Part shown: piece after piece, positions 36,401 through 49,458 of the stretch
How positions within the stretch are numbered: position 1 is the first letter of the stretch
Layout of the letters: each line of letters begins with the position of its first letter
DNA from: Lasioglossum baleicum
Lineage: Eukaryota; Arthropoda; Insecta; Hymenoptera; Halictidae
Direction: 5' to 3'
NCBI RefSeq assembly: GCF_051020765.1
Contig: NW_027469104.1
Location: forward strand, 496,001 to 560,000
DNA length: 64,000 nucleotides
Made by a program: the position numbers and the translations under genes
The notes under the pieces: model-generated
What the model was told of the DNA's origin: nothing
The model's database searches: none
Seen by the model: only the letters and a program-made list of their open reading frames with translations

Positions 36401-39400
36401 CGTTATGGACTATGCTTTATGCGTTATGCGTTGTGGGTTATCCGTTATGCGTTACGCGTTATGCGTTATGCGTTATGCGTTAAGCGTTATACGTTATGCG
36501 TTATGCGTTATGCGTTATGCGTTATGCGTTATGCGTTATGCGTTATGCGTTATGCGTTATGCGTTATGCGTTATGCGTTATGCGTTATGCGTTATGCGTT
36601 ATGCGTTATGCGATATGCGTTATTCGTTATGCGTTATGCGTTATGCGTTATGCGTTATGCGTTATGCGTTATGCGTTATGCGTTATGCGTTATGCGTTAT
36701 GCGTTATGCGTTATGCGTTATGCGTTATGCGTTATGCGTTATGCGTTATGCGTTATGCGTTATGCGTTATGCGTTATGCGTTATGCGTTATGCGTTATGC
36801 GTTATGCGTTATCCGTTATGCGTTACGCGTTATGCGTTATGCGTTATGCGTTATGCGTTATGCGTCATGCGTTATCCGTTATGCGTTATGCGTTATGCGT
36901 TATGCGTTATGGACTATGCTTTATGCGTTATGCGTTATGGGTTATCCGTTATGCGTCATGCGTTATCCGTTATGCGTTATGCGTTATGCGTTATGCGTTA
37001 TGCGTTATCCGTTATGCGGTATCCGTTATGCGTTCGCGTTATGCGTTATGCGTTATGCGTTATGCGTTATGCGTTAAGCGTTATACGTTATGCGATATGC
37101 GTTATTCGTTATGCGTTATGCGTTATGCGTTATGCGTTATGCGTTATGCGTTATGCGTTATGCGTTATGCGTTATGCGTTATGCGTTATGCGTTATGCGT
37201 TATGCGTTATGCGTTATGCGTTATGCGTTATGCGTTATGCGTTATGCGTTATGCGTTATGCGTTATGCGTTATGCGTTATGCGTTATGCGTTATGCGTTA
37301 TGCGTTATGCGTTATGCGTTATGCGTTATGCGTTATGCGTTATCCGTTATGCGTTACGCGTTATGCGTTATGCGTTATGCGTTATGCGTTATGCGTCATG
37401 CGTTATCCGTTATGCGTTATGCGTTATGCGTTATGCGTTATGCGTTATGCGTTATGCGTTATGCGTTATGCGTTATGCGTTATGCGTTATGCGTTATGCG
37501 TTATGCGTTATGCGTTATGCGTTATGCGTTATGCGTTATGCGTTATGCGTTATGCGTTATGCGTTATGCGTTATGCGTTATGCGTTATGCGTTATGCGTT
37601 ATGCGTTATGCGTTATGCGTTATGCGTTATGCGTTATGCGTTATGCGTTATGCGTTATGCGTTATGCGTTATGCGTTATGCGTTATGCGTTATGCGTTAT
37701 GCGTTATGCGTTATGCGTTATGCGTTATGCGTTATGCGTTATGCGTTATGCGTTATGCGTTATGCGTTATGTGTTATGCGTTGTGCTTTACGGGTTATGC
37801 GATATGCGTTATGCGTTATGACTTTTTCATTGAGCGTTATGCGTTATGCGTAATGCGTTATGCATTATGCGTTATGCGTTATGCGTTATCCGTTATGCGT
37901 TATCCGTTATGCGTTACGCGTTATGCGTTATGCGTTATGCGTTATGCGTTATGCGTTATGCGTTATGCGTTATGCGTTATGCGTTATGCGTTATGCGTTA
38001 TGCGTTATGCGTTATGCGTTATGCGTTATGCGTTATGCGTTATGCGTTATGCGTTATGCGTTATGCGTTATGCGTTATGCGTTATGCGTTATGCGTTATG
38101 CGTTATGCGTTATGCGTTATGCGTTATGCGTTATGCGTTATGCGTTATGCGTTATGCGTTATGCGTTATGCGTTATGCGTTATGCGTTATGCGTTATGCG
38201 TTATGCGTTATGCGTTATGCGTTATGCGTTATGCGTTATGCGTTATGCGTTATGCGTTATGCGTTATGCGTAATGCGTTATCCGTTATGCGTTATGCGTT
38301 ATGCGATATGCGTCATGCGTTAAGCGTTATGCGTTATGCGTTATGCGTTATGCGTTATGCGTTATGCGTTATGCGTTATGCGTTATGCGTTATGCGTTAT
38401 GCGTTATGCGTTATGCGTTATGCGTTATGCGTTATGCGTTATGCGTTATGCGTTATGCGTTATGCGTTATGCGTTATGCGTTATGCGTTATGCGTTATGC
38501 GTTATGCGTTATGCGTTATGCGTTATGCGTTATGCGTTATGCGTTATGCGTTATGCGTTATGCGTTATGCGTTATGCGTTATGCGTTATGCGTTATGCGT
38601 TATGCGTTATGCGTTATGCGTTATGCGTTATGCGTTATGCGTTATGCGTTATGCGTTATGCGTTATGCGTTATGCGTTATGCGTTATGCGTTATGCGTTA
38701 TGCGTTATGCGTTATGCGTTATGCGTTATGCGTTATGCGTTATGCGTTATGCGTTATGCGTTATGCGTTATGCGTTATGCGTTATGCGTTATGCGTTATG
38801 CGTTATGCGTTATGCGTTATGCGTTATGCGTTATGCGTTATGCGTTATGCGTTATGCGTTATGCGTTATGCGTTATGCGTTATGCGTTATGCGTTATGCG
38901 TTATGCGTTATGCGTTATGCGTTATGCGTTATGCGTTATGCGTTATGCGTTATCCGTTATGCGTTACGCGTTACGCGTTACGCGTTATGCGTTATGCGTT
39001 ATGCGTTATGCGTCATGCGTTATGCGTTATGCGTTATGCGTTATGCGTTGTGCGTTATGCGTTATGCGTTATGCGTTATGCGTTATGCGTTATGCGTTAT
39101 GCGTTATGCGTTATGCGTTATGCGTTATGCGTTATGCGTTATGCGTTATGCGTTATGCGTTATGCGTTATGCGTTATGCGTTATGCGTTATGCGTTATGC
39201 GTTATGCGTTATGCGTTATGCGTTATGCGTTATGCGTTATGCGTTATGACTTTTTCATTGAGCGTTATGCGTTATGCGTAATGCGTTATGCATTATGCGT
39301 TATGCGTTATGCGTAATGCGTTATGAGTAATGTGTCATGCGTTATGCGTTATGGACTATGCTTTATGCGTTATGCGTTATGGGTTATCCGTTATGCGTCA

Positions 39401-42400
39401 TGCGTTATCCGTTATGCGTTATGCGTTATGCGTTATGCGTTATCCGTTATGCGTTATCCGTTATGCGTTACGCGTTATGCGTTATGCGTTATGCGTTATG
39501 CGTTATGCGTTATGCGTTAAGCGTTATACGTTATGCGTTATGCGTTATGCGTTATGCGTTATGCGTTATGCGTTATGCGTTATGCGTTATGCGTTATGCG
39601 TTATGCGTTATGCGTTATGCGTTATGCGTTATGCGTTATGCGTTATGCGTTATGCGTTATGCGTTATGCGTTATGCGTTATGCGTTATGCGTTATGCGTT
39701 ATGCGTTATGCGTTATGCGTTATGCGTTATGCGTTATGCGTTATGCGTTATGCGTTATGCGTTATGCGTTATGCGTTATGCGTTATGCGTTATGCGTTAT
39801 GCGTTATGCGTTATGCGTTATGCGTTATGCGTTATGCGTTATGCGTTATGCGTTATGCGTTATGCGTTATGCGTTATGCGTTATGCGTTATGCGTTATGC
39901 GTTATGCGTTATGCGTTATGCGTTATGCGTTATGCGTTATGCGTTATGCGTTATGCGTTATGCGTTATGCGTTATGCGTTATGCGTTATGCGTTATGCGT
40001 TATGCGTTATGCGTTATGCGTTATGCGTTATGCGTTATGCGTTATGCGTTATGCGTTATGCGTTATGCGTTATGCGTTATGCGTTATGCGTTATGCGTTA
40101 TGCGTTATGCGTTATGCGTTATGCGTTATGCGTTATGCGTTATGCGTTATGCGTTATGCGTTATGCGTTATGCGTTATGCGTTATGCGTTATGCGTTATG
40201 CGTTATGCGTTATGCGTTATGCGTTATGCGTTATGCGTTATGCGTTATGCGTTATGCGTTATGCGTTATGCGTTATGCGTTATGCGTTATGCGTTATGCG
40301 TTATGCGTTATGCGTTATGCGTTATGCGTTATGCGTTATGCGTTATGCGTTATGCGTTATGCGTTATGCGTTATGCGTTATGCGTTATGCGTTATGCGTT
40401 ATGCGTTATGCGTTATGCGTTATGCGTTATGCGTTATGCGTTATGCGTTATGCGTTATGCGTTATGCGTTATGCGTTATGCGTTATGCGTTATGCGTTAT
40501 GCGTTATGCGTTATGCGTTATGCGTTATGCGTTATGCGTTATGCGTTATGCGTTATGCGTTATGCGTTATGCGTTATGCGTTATGCGTTATGCGTTATGC
40601 GTTATGCGTTATGCGTTATGCGTTATGCGTTATGCGTTATGCGTTATGCGTTATGCGTTATGCGTTATGCGTTATGCGTTATGCGTTATGCGTTATGCGT
40701 TATGCGTTATGCGTTATGCGTTATGCGTTATCCGTTATGCGTTACGCGTTACGCGTTATGCGTTATGCGTTACGCGTCATGCGTTATCCGTTATGCGTTA
40801 TGCGTTATGCGTTATGCGTTATGCGTTATGCGTTATGCGTTATGCGTTATGCGTTATGCGTTATGCGTTATGCGTTATGCGTTATGCGTTATGCGTTATG
40901 CGTTATGCGTTATGCGTTATGCGTTATGCGTTATGCGTTATGCGTTATGCGTTATGCGTTATGCGTTATGCGTTATGCGTTATGCGTTATGCGTTATGCG
41001 TTATGCGTTATGCGTTATGCGTTATGCGTTATGCGTTATGCGTTATGCGTTATGCGTTATGCGTTATGCGTTATGCGTTTGTGTTATGCGTTGTGCTTTA
41101 CGGGTTATGCGATATGCGTTATGCGTTATGACTTTTTCATTGAGCGTTATGCGTTATGCGTAATGCGTTATGCATTATGCGTTATGCGTTATGCGTAATG
41201 CGTTATGAGTAATGTGTCATGCGTTATGCGTTATGGACTATGCTTTATGCGTTATGCGTTGTGGGTTATCCGTTATGCGTCATGCGTTATCCGTTATGCG
41301 TTATGCGTTATGCGTTATGCGTTATCCGTTATGCGTTATCCGTTATGCGTTACGCGTTATGCGTTATGCGTTATGCGTTATGCGTTATGCGTTAAGCGTT
41401 ATGCGTTATGCGTTATGCGTTATGCGTTATGCGTCATGCGTCATGCGTTATGCGTTATGCGTTATGCGTTATGCGTTATGCGTTATGCGTTATGCGTTAT
41501 GCGTTATGCGTTATGCGTTATGCGTTATGCGTTATGCGTTATGCGTTATGCGTTATTCGTTATGCGTTATGCGTTATGCGTTATGCGTTATGCGTTATGC
41601 GTTATGCGTTATGCGTTATGCGTTATGCGTTATGCGTTATGCGTTATGCGTTATGCGTTATGCGTTATGCGTTATGCGTTATGCGTTATGCGTTATGCGT
41701 TATGCGTTATGCGTTATGCGTTATGCGTTATGCGTTATGCGTTATGCGTTATGCGTTATGCGTTATGAGTAATGTGTCATGCGTTATGCGTTATGGACTA
41801 TGCTTCATGCGTTATGCGTTATGGGTTATCCGTTATGCGTCATGCGTTATCCGTTATGCGTTATGCGTTATGCGTTATCCGTTATGCGTTATCCGTTATG
41901 CGTTACGCGTTATGCGTTATGCGTTATGCGTTATGCGTTAAGCGTTATACGTTATGCGATATGCGTTATTCGTTATGCGTTATGCGTTATGCGTTATGCG
42001 TTATGCGTTATGCGTTATGCGTTATGCGTTATGCCTTATGCGTTATGCGTTATGCGTTATGCGTTATGAATTATGCGTTATGCGTTATCCGTTATGCGTT
42101 ATGCGTTATGCGTTATGCGATATGCGTCATGTGTTAAGCGTTATGCGTTATGCATTATGCGATATCCGTTATGCGTTATGCGTTATGCGTAATGCGTTAT
42201 GAGTAATGTGTCATGCGTTATGCTTTATGCGTTATTCGTTAAGCGTTATGCGTTATGCGTTATGCGTTATGCGTTATGCGTTATGCGTTATGCGTTATGC
42301 GTTATGCGTTATGCGTTATGCGTTATGCGTTATGAGTAATGTGTCATGCGTTATGCGTTATGGACTATGCTTTATGCGTTATGCGTTATGGGTTATCCGT

Positions 42401-45400
42401 TATGCGTCATGCGTTATCCGTTATGCGTTATGCGTTATGCGTTATGCGTTATCCGTTATGCGTTATCCGTTATGCGTTACGCGTTATGCGTTATGCGTTA
42501 TGCGTTATGCGTTATGCGTTAAGCGTTATACGTTATGCGATATGCGTTATTCGTTATGCGTTATGCGTTATGCGTTATGCGTTATGCGTTATGCGTTATG
42601 CGTTATGCGTTATGCGTTATGCGTTATGCGTTATGCGTTATGCGTTATGCGTTATGCGTTATGCGTTATGCGTTATGCGTTATGCGTTATGCGTTATGCG
42701 TTATGCGTTATGCGTTATGCGTTATGCGTTATGCGTTATGCGTTATGCGTTATGCGTTATGCGTTATGCGTTATGCGTTATGCGTTATGCGTTATGCGTT
42801 ATGCGTTATGCGTTATGCGTTATCCGTTATGCGTTACGCGTTATGCGTTATGCGTTATGCGTTATGCGTTATGCGTCATGCGTTATCCGTTATGCGTTAT
42901 GCGTTATGCGTTATGCGTTATGCGTTATGCGTTATGCGTTATGCGTTATGCGTTATGCGTTATGCGTTATGCGTTATGCGTTATGCGTTATGCGTTATGC
43001 GTTATGCGTTATGCGTTATGCGTTATGCGTTATGCGTTATGCGTTATGCGTTATGCGTTATGCGTTATGCGTTATGCGTTATGCGTTATCCGTTATGCGT
43101 CATGCGTTATCCGTTATGCGTTATGCGTTATGCGTTATGCGTTATCCGTTATGCGTTATCCGTTATGCGTTACGCGTTACGCGTTACGCGTTACGCGTTA
43201 CGCGTTATGCGTTATGCGTTATGCGTTATGCGTTATGCGTTATGCGTTATGCGTTATGCGTTATGCGTTATGCGTTATGCGTTATGCGTTATGCGTTATG
43301 CGTTATGCGTTATGCGTTATGCGTTATGCGTTATGCGTTATGCGTTATGCGTTATGCGTTATGCGTTATGCGTTATGCGTTATGCGTTATGCGTTATGCG
43401 TTATGCGTTATGCGTTATGCGTTATGCGTTATGCGTTATGCGTTATGCGTTATGCGTTATGCGTTATGCGTTATGCGTTATGCGTTATGCGTTATGCGTT
43501 ATGCGTTATGCGTTATGCGTTATGCGTTATGCGTTATGCGTTATGCGTTATGCGTTATGCGTTATGCGTTATGCGTTATGCGTTATGCGTTATGCGTTAT
43601 GCGTTATGCGTTATGCGTTATGCGTTATGCGTTATGCGTTATGCGTTATGCGTTATGCGTTATGCGTTATGCGTTATGCGTTATGCGTTATGCGTTATGC
43701 GTTATGCGTTATGCGTTATGCGTTATGTGTTATGCGTTGTGCTTTACGGGTTATGCGATATGCGTTATGCGTTATGACTTTTTCATTGAGCGTTATGCGT
43801 TATGCGTAGTAATGCGTTATGCATTATGCGTTATGCGTTATGCGTAATGCGTTATGAGTAATGTGTCATGCGTTATGCGTTATGGACTATGCTTTATGCG
43901 TTATGCGTTGTGGGTTATCCGTTATGCGTTACGCGTTATGCGTTATGCGTTATGCGTTATGCGTTAAGCGTTATACGTTATGCGATATGCGTTATTCGTT
44001 ATGCGTTATGCGTTATGCGTTATGCGTTATGCGTTATGCGTTATGCGTTATGCGTTATGCGTTATGCGTTATGCGTCATGCGTCATGCGTTATGCGTTAT
44101 GCGTTATGCGTTATGCGTTATGCGTTATGCGTTATGCGTTATGCGTTATGCGTTATGCGTTATGCGTTATGCGTTATGCGTTATGCGTTATGCGTTATGC
44201 GTTATGCGTTATGCGTTATGCGTTATGCGTTATGCGTTATGCGTTATGCGTTATGCGTTATGCGTTATGCGTTATGCGTTATGCGTTAAGCGTTATACGT
44301 TATGCGATATGCGTCATTCGTTATGCGTTATGCGTTATGCGTTATGCGTTATACGTTATGCGATATGCGTTATTCGTTATGCGTTATGCGTTATGCGTTA
44401 TGCGTTATGCGTTATGCGTTATGCGTTATGCGTTATGCGTTATGCGTTATGCGTTATGCGTTATGCGTTATGCGTTATGCGTTATGCGTTATGCGTAATG
44501 CGTTATGCGTTATGCGTTATGCGTTATGCGTTATGCGTTATGCGTTATGCGTTATGTGTTATGCGTTGTGCATTACGGGTTATGCGATATGCGTTATGCG
44601 TTATGCGTTATGCGTTACGCGTTATGCGTTATGCGTTATGCGTTATGCGTTATGCGTTATGCGTTATGCGTTATGCGTTATCCGTTATGCGTTACGCGTT
44701 ATGCGTTATGCGTTATGCGTTATGCGTTATGCGTTATGCGTCATGCGTTATCCGTTATGCGTTATGCGTTATGCGTTATGCGTTATGCGTTATGCGTTAT
44801 GCGTTATGCGTTATGCGTTATGCGTTATGCGTTATGCGTTATGCGTTATGCGTTATGCGTTATGCGTTATGCGTTATGCGTTATGCGTTATGCGTTATGC
44901 GTTATGCGTTATGCGTTATGCGTTATGACTTTTTCATTGAGCGTTATGCGTTATGCGTAATGCGTTATGCATTATGCGTTATGCGTTATGCGTAATGCGT
45001 TATGAGTAATGTGTCATGCGTTATGCGTTATGGACTATGCTTTATGCGTTATGCGTTGTGGGTTATCCGTTATGCGTTACGCGTTATGCGTTATGCGTTA
45101 TGCGTTAAGCGTTATACGTTATGCGATATGCGTTATTCGTTATGCGTTATGCGTTATGCGTTATGCGTTATGCGTTATGCGTTATGCGTTATGCGTTATG
45201 CGTTATGCGTTATGCGTCATGCGTCATGCGTCATGCGTTATGCGTTATGCGTTATGCGTTATGCGTTATGCGTTATGCGTTATGCGTTATGCGTTATGCG
45301 TTATGCGTTATTCGTTATGCGTTATGCGTTATGCGTTATGCGTTATGCGTTATGCGTTATGCGTTATGCGTTATGCGTTATGCGTTATGCGTTATGCGTT

Positions 45401-47545
45401 ATGCGTTATGCGTTATGCGTTATGCGTTATGCGTTATGCGTTATGCGTTATGCGTTATGCGTTATGCGTTATGCGTTATGCGTTATGCGTTATGCGTTAT
45501 GCGTTATGCGTTATGCGTTATGCGTTATGCGTTATGCGTTATGCGTTATGCGTTATGCGTTATGCGTTATGCGTTATGCGTTATGCGTTATGCGTTATGC
45601 GTTATGCGTTATGCGTTATGCGTTATGCGTTATGCGTTATGCGTTATGCGTTATGCGTTATGCGTTATGCGTTATGCGTTATGCGTTATGCGTTATGCGT
45701 TATGCGTTATGCGTTATGCGTTATGCGTTATGCGTTATGCGTTATGCGTTATGCGTTATGCGTTAAGCGTTATACGTTATGCGATATGCGTCATTCGTTA
45801 TGCGTTATGCGTTATGCGTTATGCGTTATGCGTTATACGTTATGCGATATGCGTTATTCGTTATGCGTTATGCGTTATGCGTTATGCGTTATGCGTTATG
45901 CGTTATGCGTTATGCGTTATGCGTTATGCGTTATGCGTTATGCGTTATGCGTTATGCGTTATGCGTTATGCGTTATGCGTTATGCGTTATGCGTTATGCG
46001 TTATGCGTTATGCGTTATGCGTTATGCGTTATGCGTTATGCGTTATGCGTTATGCGTTATGCGTTATGCGTTACGCGTTATGCGTTATGCGTTATGCGTT
46101 ATGCGTTATGCGTCATGCGTTATCCGTTATGCGTTATGCGTTATGCGTTATGCGTTATGCGTTATGCGTTATGCGTTATGCGTTATGCGTTATGCGTTAT
46201 GCGTTATGCGTTATGCGTTATGCGTTATGCGTTATGCGTTATGCGTTATGCGTTATGCGTTATGCGTTATGCGTTATGCGTTATGCGTTATGCGTTATGC
46301 GTTATGCGTTATGCGTTATGCGTTATGACTTTTTCATTGAGCGTTATGCGTTATGCGTAATGCGTTATGCATTATGCGTTATGCGTTATGCGTAATGCGT
46401 TATGAGTAATGTGTCATGCGTTATGCGTTATGGACTATGCTTTATGCGTTATGCGTTATGGGTTATCCGTTATGCGTCATGCGTTATCCGTTATGCGTTA
46501 TGCGTTATGCGTTATGCGTTATGCGTTATGCGTTATGCGTTATGCGTTATGCGTTATGCGTTATCCGTTATGCGTTATGCGTTATGCGATATGCGTCATG
46601 CGTTAAGCGTTATGCGTTATGCATTATGCGTTATGCGTTATGCGTTATGCGTTATGCGTTATGCGTTATGCGTTATGCGTTATGCGTTATGCGTTATGCG
46701 TTATGCGTTATGCGTTATCCGTTATGCGTTATGCGTTATGCGTTATGCGATATGCGTCATGCGTTAAGCGTTATGCGTTATGCGTTATGCGTTATGCGTT
46801 ATGCGTTATGCGTTATGCGTTATGCGTTATGCGTTATGCGTTATGCGTTATGCGTTATGCGTTATGCGTTATGCGTTATGCGTTATGCGTTATGCGTTAT
46901 GCGTTATGCGTTATGCGTTATGCGTTATGCGTTATGCGTTATGCGTTATGCGTTATGCGTTATGCGTTATGCGTTATGCGTTATGCGTTATGCGTTATGC
47001 GTTATGCGTTATGCGTTATGCGTTATGCGTTATGCGTTATGCGTTATGCGTTATGCGTTATGCGTTATGCGTTATGCGTTATGCGTTATGCGTTATGCGT
47101 TATGCGTTATGCGTTATGCGTTATGCGTTATGCGTTATGCGTTATGCGTTATGCGTTATGCGTTATGCGTTATGCGTTATGCGTTATGCGTTATGCGTTA
47201 TGCGTTATGCGTTATGCGTTATGCGTTATGCGTTATGCGTTATGCGTTATGCGTTATGCGTTATGCGTTATGCGTTATGCGTTATGCGTTATGCGTTATG
47301 CGTTATGCGTTATGCGTTATGCGTTATGCGTTATGCGTTATGCGTTATGCGTTATGCGTTATGCGTTATGCGTTATGCGTTATGCGTTATGCGTTATGCG
47401 TTATGCGTTATGCGTTATGCGTTATGCGTTATGCGTTACGCGTTACGCGTTACGCGTTACGCGTTATGCGTTATGCGTTATGCGTTATGCGTTATGCGTT
47501 ATGCGTTATGCGTTATGCGTTATGCGTTATGCGTTATGCGTAATG

Positions 47546-49018
47546 CGTTATGAGTAATGTGTCATGCGTTATGCGTTATGGACTATGCTTTATGCGTTAT
47601 GCGTTATGGGTTATCCGTTATGCGTCATGCGTTATCCGTTATGCGTTATGCGTTATGCGTTATCCGTTATGCGTTATCCGTTATGCGTTACGCGTTATGC
47701 GTTATGCGTTATGCGTTATGCGTTATGCGTTATGCGTTATGCGTTATGCGTTAAGCGTTATACGTTATGCGATATGCGTTATTCGTTATGCGTTATGCGT
47801 TATGCTTTATGCGTTATGCGTTATGCATTATGCGTTATCCGTTATGCGTTATGCGTTATGCGTAATGCGTTATGAGTAATGTGTCATGCGTTATGCGTTA
47901 TGCGTTATTCGTTAAGCGTTATGCTTTATGCGTTATGCGTTATGCGTTATGCGTTATGCGTTATGCGTTATGCGTTATGCGTTATGCGTTATGCGTTATG
48001 CGTTATGCGTTATGCGTTATGCGTTATGCGTTATGCGTTATGCGTTATGCGTTATGCGTTATGCGTTATGCGTTATGCGTTATGCGTTATGCGTTATGCG
48101 TTATGCGTTATGCGTTATGCGTTATGCGTTATGCGTTATGCGTTATGCGTTATGCGTTATGCGTTATGCGTTATGCGTTATGCGTTATGCGTTATGCGTT
48201 ATGCGTTATGCGTTATGCGTTACGCGTTACGCGTTACGCGTTATGCGTTATGCGTTATGCGTTATGCGTTATGCGTTATGCGTTATGCGTTATGCGTTAT
48301 GCGTTATGCGTTATGCGTTATGCGTTATGCGTTATGCGTTATGCGTTATGCGTTATGCGTAATGCGTTATGAGTAATGTGTCATGCGTTATGCGTTATGG
48401 ACTATGCTTTATGCGTTATGCGTTATGGGTTATCCGTTATGCGTCATGCGTTATCCGTTATGCGTTATGCGTTATGCGTTATCCGTTATGCGTTATCCGT
48501 TATGCGTTACGCGTTATGCGTTATGCGTTATGCGTTATGCGTTATGCGTTATGCGTTATGCGTTAAGCGTTATACGTTATGCGATATGCGTTATTCGTTA
48601 TGCGTTATGCGTTATGCTTTATGCGTTATGCGTTATGCATTATGCGTTATCCGTTATGCGTTATGCGTTATGCGTAATGCGTTATGAGTAATGTGTCATG
48701 CGTTATGCGTTATGCGTTATTCGTTAAGCGTTATGCTTTATGCGTTATGCGTTATGCGTTATGCGTTATGCGTTATGCGTTATGCGTTATGCGTTATGCG
48801 TTATGCGTTATGCGTTATGCGTTATGCGTTATGCGTTATGCGTTATGCGTTATGCGTTATGCGTTATGCGTTATGCGTTATGCGTTATGCGTTATGCGTT
48901 ATGCGTTATGCGTTATGCGTTATGCGTTATGCGTTATGCGTTATGCGTTATGCGTTATGCGTTATGCGTTATGCGTTATGCGTTATGCGTTATGCGTTAT
49001 GCGTTATGCGTTATGCGT
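47546..49018 (+). repeat. About 0.8-kb tandem duplication next to the Gypsy insertion
   Basis: The block from cassette C at 47550, through TTAAGCG/TTATACG, TGCTTTATGCG, TGCATTATGCG and a second GAGTAATG motif at 47872, repeats from 48369 with its second motif at 48684. The offsets are 819 and 812 bp, both whole multiples of 7. Related blocks lie near 10102-11510 and 13190-13860. Confidence 0.8.
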
Positions 49019-49023
49019 TAAGC

Positions 49024-49027
49024 ATTA
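49024..49027. repeat. 4-bp target-site duplication, left copy (Gypsy)
   Basis: ATTA directly precedes the LTR tip TGTAGGGAT and recurs after the other LTR at 54169-54172. Closing the element restores TTAAGCATTATGACTTT, which is the start of cassette B seen elsewhere in the array. Confidence 0.92.
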
Positions 49028-49430
49028 TGTAGGGATTTGGACGGTTTTATCGGTCAAGATAATAATCCTACGCGGTATCGGTGGATATATATATATTTTA
49101 ATCGTTTGGCTACACAGACTTGTGGCTCATTCACTCTCACTCTCCCTCACTCGCTAAACTCTCACTTCTCACTCTTACTCTCTCTCTCTCTCTACGAGAC
49201 TCTCGGACTCGCGATGCTCGCTGTTTTCTCTCTGCCGCGGCCGCGACCTATCTTGTATATATAGGCCGATCGCCCAACACATTCTCTCTCTCTCACGCAT
49301 TCGCACACTCGCTCTTTCGCACGCTCGCTAGGGCATTCACCTGTCGGTTGTTATTCTTTCGGCGATCCGCAAGTGTCCTTCTCTCGGGACATCATAACCG
49401 TCGATCGCGTAACGGTTTTGCATCCCTACA
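49028..49430 (-). repeat. Gypsy 3' LTR (403 bp)
   Basis: Matches 53766-54168 at a constant offset of 4,738 with no difference seen. It contains an AT run (49089-49101), a CT run (GA on the element strand) and a TATATATA at 49256-49263, the equivalents of the promoter elements noted in the other LTR. Confidence 0.95.
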
Positions 49431-49458
49431 CTCGGCCATCCTGCATTGATATCTGGCC
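49431..49458 (-). other. Gypsy 3' non-coding stretch, weak polypurine tract
   Basis: Only 28 bases separate the stop codon from the 3' LTR. On the element strand the sequence ends GCAGGATGGCCGAG before the LTR. This is purine-rich but interrupted by T and CC, so no clean polypurine tract is present where one is expected. Confidence 0.5.

Larger units (their letters stand above)
7830..49027 (+). repeat. TTATGCG heptamer satellite, main block (41.2 kb)
   Basis: Head-to-tail TTATGCG units in one orientation for 41 kb, with no unrelated sequence. Common single-base variants are TTATCCG, TTATGGG, TTATTCG, TTACGCG, TTAAGCG, TTATACG, TCATGCG and TTATGCA. Non-heptamer cassettes recur among them and are annotated separately. 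The longest variant-free run I found is about 39532-40729, roughly 171 perfect units. Other long pure runs lie near 8890-9284, 28000-28608, 38330-38950, 43205-43725 and 46768-47436. The unit contains no stop codon on the plus strand and a TAA every 21 bases on the minus strand, so long plus-strand ORFs here carry no coding evidence. Confidence 0.97.

Noticed and set aside
7830..49027. CRISPR array or bacterial direct repeats
   Set aside because: There are no unique spacers between repeats; units are contiguous heptamers, and the context is eukaryotic with LTR retrotransposons.
48684..49157. ORF running from the satellite into the Gypsy LTR
   Set aside because: It is an accidental fusion of the open heptamer frame with LTR sequence; the LTR part recurs at 53677-53895 only as LTR sequence.
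49089..49200. AT and CT microsatellites as independent repeats
   Set aside because: They are part of the Gypsy LTR and identical in both LTRs, so they are treated as LTR content.
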